Origin: Bacillota bacterium
GTDB taxonomy: Bacteria > Bacillota > Clostridia > Tissierellales > Peptoniphilaceae
Reading direction: 5' to 3'
DNA length: 10,774 bases
NCBI GenBank assembly: GCA_023443025.1
Contig: JAEZWM010000073.1
Coordinates: 1 to 10,774 of the forward strand
How positions within the stretch are numbered: the stretch's first letter is position 1; every line of letters begins with the position of its first letter. The notes beneath the pieces were generated by a model that was not told the DNA's origin, searched no databases, and saw only the letters and a program-made list of their open reading frames with translations. This document shows positions 8,232 through 10,774 of this stretch, piece after piece. Position numbers and translations under genes: made by a program.

Positions 8232-9299
8232 ATGAAAAGAATCGCAAAAGCACTGGCATTGTTACTATCAGTAGCTACACTGCTTACTGCATGTGCAGGA
8301 AAGCCAAAAGATGCCATCGCAAAAGTAAATGGAGAATACATTACAAAAGCTGACTTTGATAAAGAATATGGTATATTTAGAAAGATGATGTACGGTCAAA
8401 TACCTGATGAAGAACTAAATAAAACCAATGAACAAGGTTCATCCATAAAAGCTGAATTAGAAAAAAGAGTTACAGATGTAATGGTAATGGACAAGCTGAT
8501 TGATGCAGAACTTAAAAAGAATAAGATTGAGATCACAGATGAAGATAGAGCAGCTGAAAGACAAAGAATGGTTGAGCAAACAGGTGGAGAAGAGAAGTTC
8601 AATGCTCAGTTAGAAGAAGGCGGCCTGTCAGAAGACGATATCACATATGTTATCAACAAAGGACTTAAGCAAACTAAGCTTAAAGAATGGTTTATTCAAG
8701 AAAACAAAGTATCCGATGAAGAAATCAATAAATTCTTCGAAGAACATAAAGACGATTTAGTCACTTATGAAGTTGCTCATATTCTTGTTGACACTGAAGA
8801 AGAAGCAAATGAAATAAAAAAAGAACTTGACGGTGGAAAAGATTTTGCTGAACTTGCAAAAGAAAAATCTACAGACGAAGGATCAGCTGTTAAAGGTGGA
8901 GACCTTGGTCCGGTGAAAAACAATACACCATTCGTTGAAGAATTTATGACAACCATGAAAGGGTTAAAACCAGGAGAAATATCAGAACCTGTACAATCAC
9001 AGTTCGGTTATCATATCATCTATCTTAAATCAGTTGCAGATACAGTAGAAGATGTTAGAGACACAATTGAGAATTCAATTCTAGAGCCAAAGTTCCAAGC
9101 TTATGTAGGAGAACTTTACAATAAGGCGGAAATAGAAACATATAAATCAAGTGAAACTACTGCACCTGCTGAAGAGAAAAAAGAAGAGACTCCGGCAGAA
9201 ACAGAAAAACAAGAAGAAGCAAAACCGGCAGAGACAGAACCGGCAGAAACAGAAAAACCGGCTGAGACAGAAAAACCTGCAGAAGATAAAAAAGATTAA
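8232..9299 (+). CDS. prsA: PrsA/SurA-type foldase lipoprotein, parvulin peptidyl-prolyl isomerase
   Basis: This is an extracytoplasmic chaperone and prolyl isomerase that would help exported proteins fold at the outer face of the membrane. Residues 1-21 form a lipoprotein signal: MKR start, hydrophobic stretch and lipobox LTAC with C21 as the lipidated residue. A SurA/PrsA-like N-terminal chaperone region follows (AIAKVNGEYITKADFD, to ~170). A parvulin domain spans ~178-268, with YEVAHILV, a GGDLGPV segment and QFGYHIIYL. Residues ~306-355 are an acidic/basic low-complexity tail rich in P, A, E, T and K with PAETE repeated four times and a final PAED, which is unusual for PrsA. The total of 355 residues exceeds typical ~290-300 PrsA because of this tail. 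The start ATG has GGAG at 8220-8223. It has its own promoter and a strong terminator. The prsA symbol rests on architecture; other parvulin lipoproteins are possible. Confidence 0.88.
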   Translation: MKRIAKALALLLSVATLLTACAGKPKDAIAKVNGEYITKADFDKEYGIFRKMMYGQIPDEELNKTNEQGSSIKAELEKRVTDVMVMDKLIDAELKKNKIEITDEDRAAERQRMVEQTGGEEKFNAQLEEGGLSEDDITYVINKGLKQTKLKEWFIQENKVSDEEINKFFEEHKDDLVTYEVAHILVDTEEEANEIKKELDGGKDFAELAKEKSTDEGSAVKGGDLGPVKNNTPFVEEFMTTMKGLKPGEISEPVQSQFGYHIIYLKSVADTVEDVRDTIENSILEPKFQAYVGELYNKAEIETYKSSETTAPAEEKKEETPAETEKQEEAKPAETEPAETEKPAETEKPAEDKKD

Positions 9300-9309
9300 T
9301 TTAACGAAG

Positions 9310-9336
9310 AGCAAGTAGATAACTACTTGCTTTTTT
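9310..9336 (+). terminator. Intrinsic terminator after prsA
   Basis: A perfect 8-bp stem GCAAGTAG/CTACTTGC (9311-9318 and 9323-9330), loop ATAA, followed by six T (9331-9336). A9310 pairs with the first T. It lies 11 nt after the prsA stop and is the clear end of the glmU-prsA unit. Confidence 0.92.
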
Positions 9337-9481
9337 GATGCAAAATATGAGCAAACGTCATAAACAACGACAATTTAGCAAAAACATAAACAAAGATTAT
9401 GATAAATTTTTAGTTTTTTACTAAAAAACTGAATTTGGAACACGAAAAGTAAAAATAATCCGATAAAATAGCTATTTTAGG
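9337..9481. other. AT-rich gap with overlapping palindromes before the HU promoter
   Basis: No gene is seen between the prsA terminator and the HU promoter. The notable structure is at 9407-9430, where two AT-rich hairpins overlap. TTTTTAGT (9407-9414) pairs with ACTAAAAA (9420-9427), and AGTTTTTT (9412-9419) pairs with AAAAAACT (9423-9430). Both cannot form together. The rest is A/T-tract sequence that could act as an upstream activating (UP-like) region or bent DNA. Confidence 0.45.
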
Positions 9482-9511
9482 TTGACAATTGCTCTCAAAC
9501 TCGGTTATAAT
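9482..9511 (+). promoter_or_regulatory. Consensus sigma-A promoter for the HU gene
   Basis: Both boxes are perfect: TTGACA (9482-9487) and TATAAT (9506-9511), with an 18-nt spacer. Expected start near 9518. The strength fits an abundant DNA-binding protein. The leader to the HU ATG is about 136 nt. Confidence 0.9.
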
Positions 9512-9516
9512 CATAT

Positions 9517-9615
9517 TGACTGGAACTATATTAATAAAAATTATCAATAATAAAATCTATTAATAAATTTAACTTATAATAGAAATAGTTCCTATAAAAT
9601 TGGCAGTCATTTTTT
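9517..9615 (+). promoter_or_regulatory. Long-range stem in the HU leader followed by a T run
   Basis: The 5' arm, TGACTG (9517-9522) followed directly by GAACTAT (9523-9529), matches in collinear order ATAGTTC (9585-9591) and CAGTCA (9604-9609). This would close a loop of ~55 nt, with a 12-nt bulge on the 3' side. Six T follow at once (9610-9615). The 5' arm coincides with the predicted transcription start. Possible roles are 5'-end stabilisation or a conditional terminator. The large AT-rich loop makes a simple intrinsic terminator doubtful. Confidence 0.4.
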
Positions 9616-9653
9616 AGATAGTGGCGCATAAATTCAAAGGAGGAGATTAACTA

Positions 9654-9953
9654 ATGAATAAAGCTGAATTATTAGCAAGCATTGCTGAAAAAAGTAATTT
9701 AACTAAAGTTGAATCTGAAAGAGCTTTAAATGCATTCCTTGAAACTGTTCAAGAAAGCCTTGCAAAAGGTGAAAAAGTACAGTTAGTTGGATTTGGTACT
9801 TTCGAAGCTAGAGAAAGAAAAGCAAGAGAAGGAAGAAACCCAAGAAATCCACAAGAAGTTATTAAGATTCCTGCATCAGTTGCACCTGTATTCAAAGCAG
9901 GTAAAACCCTTAAAGAAGCAGTAAACGTAAAAGGAAAGAAAAAGAAAAAATAA
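9654..9953 (+). CDS. hup: HU-type histone-like DNA-binding protein
   Basis: HU is a small dimeric nucleoid protein that binds and bends DNA without strong sequence specificity. The 99 residues begin MNKAELLASIAEKS, a typical HU helix pair. The signature VGFGTFEARERKAREGRNPRNP (about residues 45-66) covers the beta-arm start and its proline-tipped DNA-intercalating end, and PVFKAGKTLKEAV closes the fold. The arm reads RNPRNPQEVI where RNPRTGEEI is usual. The C-terminus carries an extra basic tail ending in five lysines, making it slightly longer than the ~90-residue norm. The start ATG follows a strong AAAGGAGGAG SD (9636-9645). It has its own consensus promoter and long leader. In many Clostridia an HU gene sits next to the S4-domain gene found downstream here. 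HU rather than IHF is inferred from the sequence and the Gram-positive context. Confidence 0.95.
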   Translation: MNKAELLASIAEKSNLTKVESERALNAFLETVQESLAKGEKVQLVGFGTFEARERKAREGRNPRNPQEVIKIPASVAPVFKAGKTLKEAVNVKGKKKKK

Positions 9954-9985
9954 TCTCTTGATTATTAACGGTGGACAATAACGTG

Positions 9986-10011
9986 AAGAGCAGCTCAACT
10001 GAGCTGCTTTT
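9986..10011 (+). terminator. Terminator-like hairpin after the HU gene
   Basis: AGCAGCTC (9989-9996) and GAGCTGCT (10001-10008) form a perfect 8-bp stem with loop AACT. AAG before it can extend the stem into the T tract. The T run is short (four T, then CATTATT), so termination may be partial. Read-through could supply rqcP, for which no separate promoter is evident. Confidence 0.7.
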
Positions 10012-10039
10012 CATTATTACATAAATATTTGGAGGAATT

Positions 10040-10285
10040 ATGAGAATAGATATATTTTTGAAAAACTCTAGAATAATAAAAAGAAGAACCATAGCAAAGC
10101 AAGCATGCCAAGCAGGAAGAGTCCTAATCAATGACAAAGTCTGCAAACCGGGTGACGAAGTAGCAGTTGGAGACATCATAGAAGTTAGATTTGGTTCCTC
10201 AAACCCTAAGTTTAAAGTAAAAGAACTGATCAACAATTCCAATAAGGACAATACAGAAAAAATGGTGGAAGTAGTAGAAGAATAA
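10040..10285 (+). CDS. rqcP: S4-domain RNA-binding protein RqcP (YabO / Hsp15-like)
   Basis: RqcP is a small ribosome-associated protein that works with RqcH in Ala-tailing of nascent chains on stalled 50S subunits. The 81 residues start MRIDIFLKNSRIIKRRTIAKQAC, closely resembling the B. subtilis YabO N-terminus, and continue through the S4 fold (GRVLINDKVCKPGDEVAVGDIIEVRFG, about 27-53). A hydrophilic, acidic-ended tail follows. The ATG has GGAGG at 10031-10035, 4 nt before it. It follows HU by 86 nt across a weak terminator. In Bacillus this gene is followed by yabP, yabQ and divIC; here none follows within 489 bases. The family is certain; the assignment as RqcP rather than the stress protein Hsp15 rests on length, similarity and Gram-positive context. 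Confidence 0.93.
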   Translation: MRIDIFLKNSRIIKRRTIAKQACQAGRVLINDKVCKPGDEVAVGDIIEVRFGSSNPKFKVKELINNSNKDNTEKMVEVVEE

Positions 10286-10307
10286 ATGATATAGAAATAT
10301 AGAAGTA

Positions 10308-10424
10308 AGAAGTGAGAGTTGAGAGGTTAGAAAAAAGACTATAGATGTTAATGTCTATATAAAACAAGGAAAGCTAGGCTTTCCAATAAGAAATCTCACG
10401 TCTAACCTCTAATTTCTCACATCT
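10308..10424. repeat. Cloverleaf-like inverted repeat element
   Basis: Outer arms 10308-10330 and 10402-10424 are complementary at 19 of 23 positions, including an uninterrupted 9-bp core (GAGGTTAG side with CTAACCTCT). Inside lie two hairpins. ATAGATG..TGTCTAT at 10341-10358 has 8 pairs with two G-U. GGAAAGC-tag-GCTTTCC at 10368-10384 has a perfect 7-bp stem. The whole would fold as a three-way structure in RNA or single-stranded DNA. A long T run does not follow, so it is not an ordinary rqcP terminator. It may be a MITE or other dispersed element. Confidence 0.6.
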
Positions 10425-10427
10425 AAA

Positions 10428-10495
10428 TTAAACCACACACATTCTATTGAATTAAAACTAATCCTAAATAACCCAAATTGATTTATTAAACCATG
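10428..10495. repeat. 68-nt direct repeat, copy 1
   Basis: It begins with TTAAACCA (10428-10435) and ends with TTAAACCATG (10486-10495). It aligns without gaps to 10635-10702, with 54 of 68 positions identical by my count. It starts 4 nt after the cloverleaf arm and is followed 30 nt later by a GGAAGTG/CACTTCC hairpin. Confidence 0.7.
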
Positions 10496-10524
10496 CCAAT
10501 TATAAAAAACAAAATATAACTGAA

Positions 10525-10549
10525 TGGAAGTGAGGGCACTTCCTCTACG
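10525..10549 (+). repeat. Hairpin module A (forward)
   Basis: GGAAGTG (10526-10532) and CACTTCC (10537-10543) form a perfect 7-bp stem around loop AGGG, followed by TCTACG. The 25-nt module is the reverse complement of 10710-10734 at 23 of 25 positions. Confidence 0.7.
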
Positions 10550-10570
10550 AAAAATAATTGTATATTATAA

Positions 10571-10589
10571 ACGACAAGGAACTTGTCGT
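10571..10589. repeat. Hairpin B, perfect 8-bp stem
   Basis: ACGACAAG (10571-10578) pairs with CTTGTCGT (10582-10589) around a GAA loop. No T run follows. It lies between the two direct repeats, just before AGACGTA at 10593-10599. Confidence 0.65.
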
Positions 10590-10597
10590 GTTAGACG

Positions 10598-10628
10598 TAT
10601 GGGGCGAACTCTGATTCGCCTTTCCATA
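10598..10628. repeat. Hairpin C, 11-bp bulged stem
   Basis: TATGG (10598-10602) pairs with CCATA (10624-10628) and GGCGAA (10603-10608) pairs with TTCGCC (10615-10620), with loop CTCTGA and a TTT bulge on the 3' side. It is preceded by AGACGTA, as is module A'. Confidence 0.6.
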
Positions 10629-10634
10629 AATCTT

Positions 10635-10702
10635 TTAAACCATCGATATTCTTATGAATTAAAGCTAATCATAAATTACCTTTCTTGATTAATTAAACCA
10701 TG
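10635..10702. repeat. 68-nt direct repeat, copy 2
   Basis: Offset exactly 207 nt from copy 1 with no gaps, and bounded by the same TTAAACCA (10635-10642) and TTAAACCATG (10693-10702). It is followed 7 nt later by hairpin module A'. Confidence 0.7.
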
Positions 10703-10709
10703 TTACAGA

Positions 10710-10734
10710 CGTAGCGGAAGTGCCCACACTTCCA
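10710..10734 (-). repeat. Hairpin module A' (inverted copy of module A)
   Basis: GGAAGTG (10716-10722) and CACTTCC (10727-10733) pair around loop CCCA, preceded by CGTAGC. The loop and the CGTAG flank show that this module is in the opposite orientation to module A, although the 68-nt repeats before them are in the same orientation. A further GTAGC/GCTAC pair (10711-10715, 10744-10748) encloses it. Confidence 0.65.
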
Positions 10735-10774
10735 ATTATTTTAGCTACAAATTAAAGTACTGCAAATGAATTAA

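Larger units (their letters stand above)
10286..10774. other. Gene-free region rich in palindromes and repeats
   Basis: No reading frame of useful length with an SD is seen after rqcP to the window end. The region consists of a cloverleaf-like inverted repeat (10308-10424), two direct 68-nt repeats, and four GC-rich hairpins set in AT-rich sequence. The parts are listed separately. Confidence 0.8.

Noticed and set aside
9575..9580. Second TATAAT in the HU leader as an alternative promoter
   Set aside because: No acceptable -35 hexamer lies 16-19 nt upstream, while the perfect promoter at 9482-9511 does.
10478..10506. TTGATT-17-TATAAA promoter-like pair in the first direct repeat region, possibly for a small RNA
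   Set aside because: The second repeat keeps TTGATT but not the -10, and nothing downstream resembles a gene or a terminated RNA. In AT-rich DNA this is expected by chance.
10593..10650. Possible tRNA around the GGCGAA/TTCGCC hairpin
   Set aside because: There is no acceptor stem, T-loop consensus or anticodon arm in the right order.
10428..10702. CRISPR array
   Set aside because: Only two imperfect 68-nt copies are present, 207 nt apart with unequal contents, and there are no cas genes. The spacing and divergence do not fit an array.

Overview
The window is an AT-rich bacterial chromosomal segment that looks like a low-GC Gram-positive (Clostridia-type Firmicutes) housekeeping region. The evidence is the gene set and order (glmU, prs, pth, mfd, prsA, HU gene, rqcP), strong GGAGG-type ribosome binding sites, near-consensus sigma-A promoters and frequent GTG/TTG starts. 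In Bacillus subtilis the equivalent stretch also carries purR, spoVG, ctc, fin, spoVT, yabP and yabQ. None of these is present here, which hints at a non-sporulating or genome-reduced anaerobe. That lineage guess is inference.

Layout. On the minus strand at the left edge is a complete murC (2-1417). A 274-base divergent intergenic region follows, holding back-to-back promoters for murC (minus) and glmU (plus) and several small dyads. From 1692 a tight plus-strand cluster runs glmU, prs, pth, mfd. The gaps are 15 nt or less, and pth and mfd overlap in an ATGA. A promoter just after mfd drives a lipoprotein foldase gene (prsA), closed by a strong intrinsic terminator at 9310-9336. A 317-base AT-rich gap then carries a full-consensus promoter and a long structured leader for an HU gene (9654-9953). 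After a weaker terminator-like hairpin comes rqcP, an S4-domain ribosome quality control gene (10040-10285). The last ~490 bases have no gene but are dense in palindromes and repeats.

How the genes fit together. GlmU makes UDP-GlcNAc and MurC adds the first amino acid (L-Ala) to UDP-MurNAc, so the divergent pair covers early peptidoglycan precursor synthesis. Prs makes PRPP for nucleotide synthesis. Pth and RqcP both deal with peptidyl-tRNA and stalled translation. Mfd removes stalled RNA polymerase and recruits nucleotide excision repair. PrsA folds exported proteins outside the membrane, and HU compacts DNA.

The coding part is conventional. The least explained part is the 3' end: a cloverleaf-like inverted repeat (10308-10424), then two direct 68-nt repeats (10428-10495 and 10635-10702). 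Each repeat is followed by a small hairpin module, and the second module is the near-exact reverse complement of the first. Two more hairpins lie between them. I read this as a cluster of dispersed palindromic or MITE-like elements. I found no protein-coding system that looks new.
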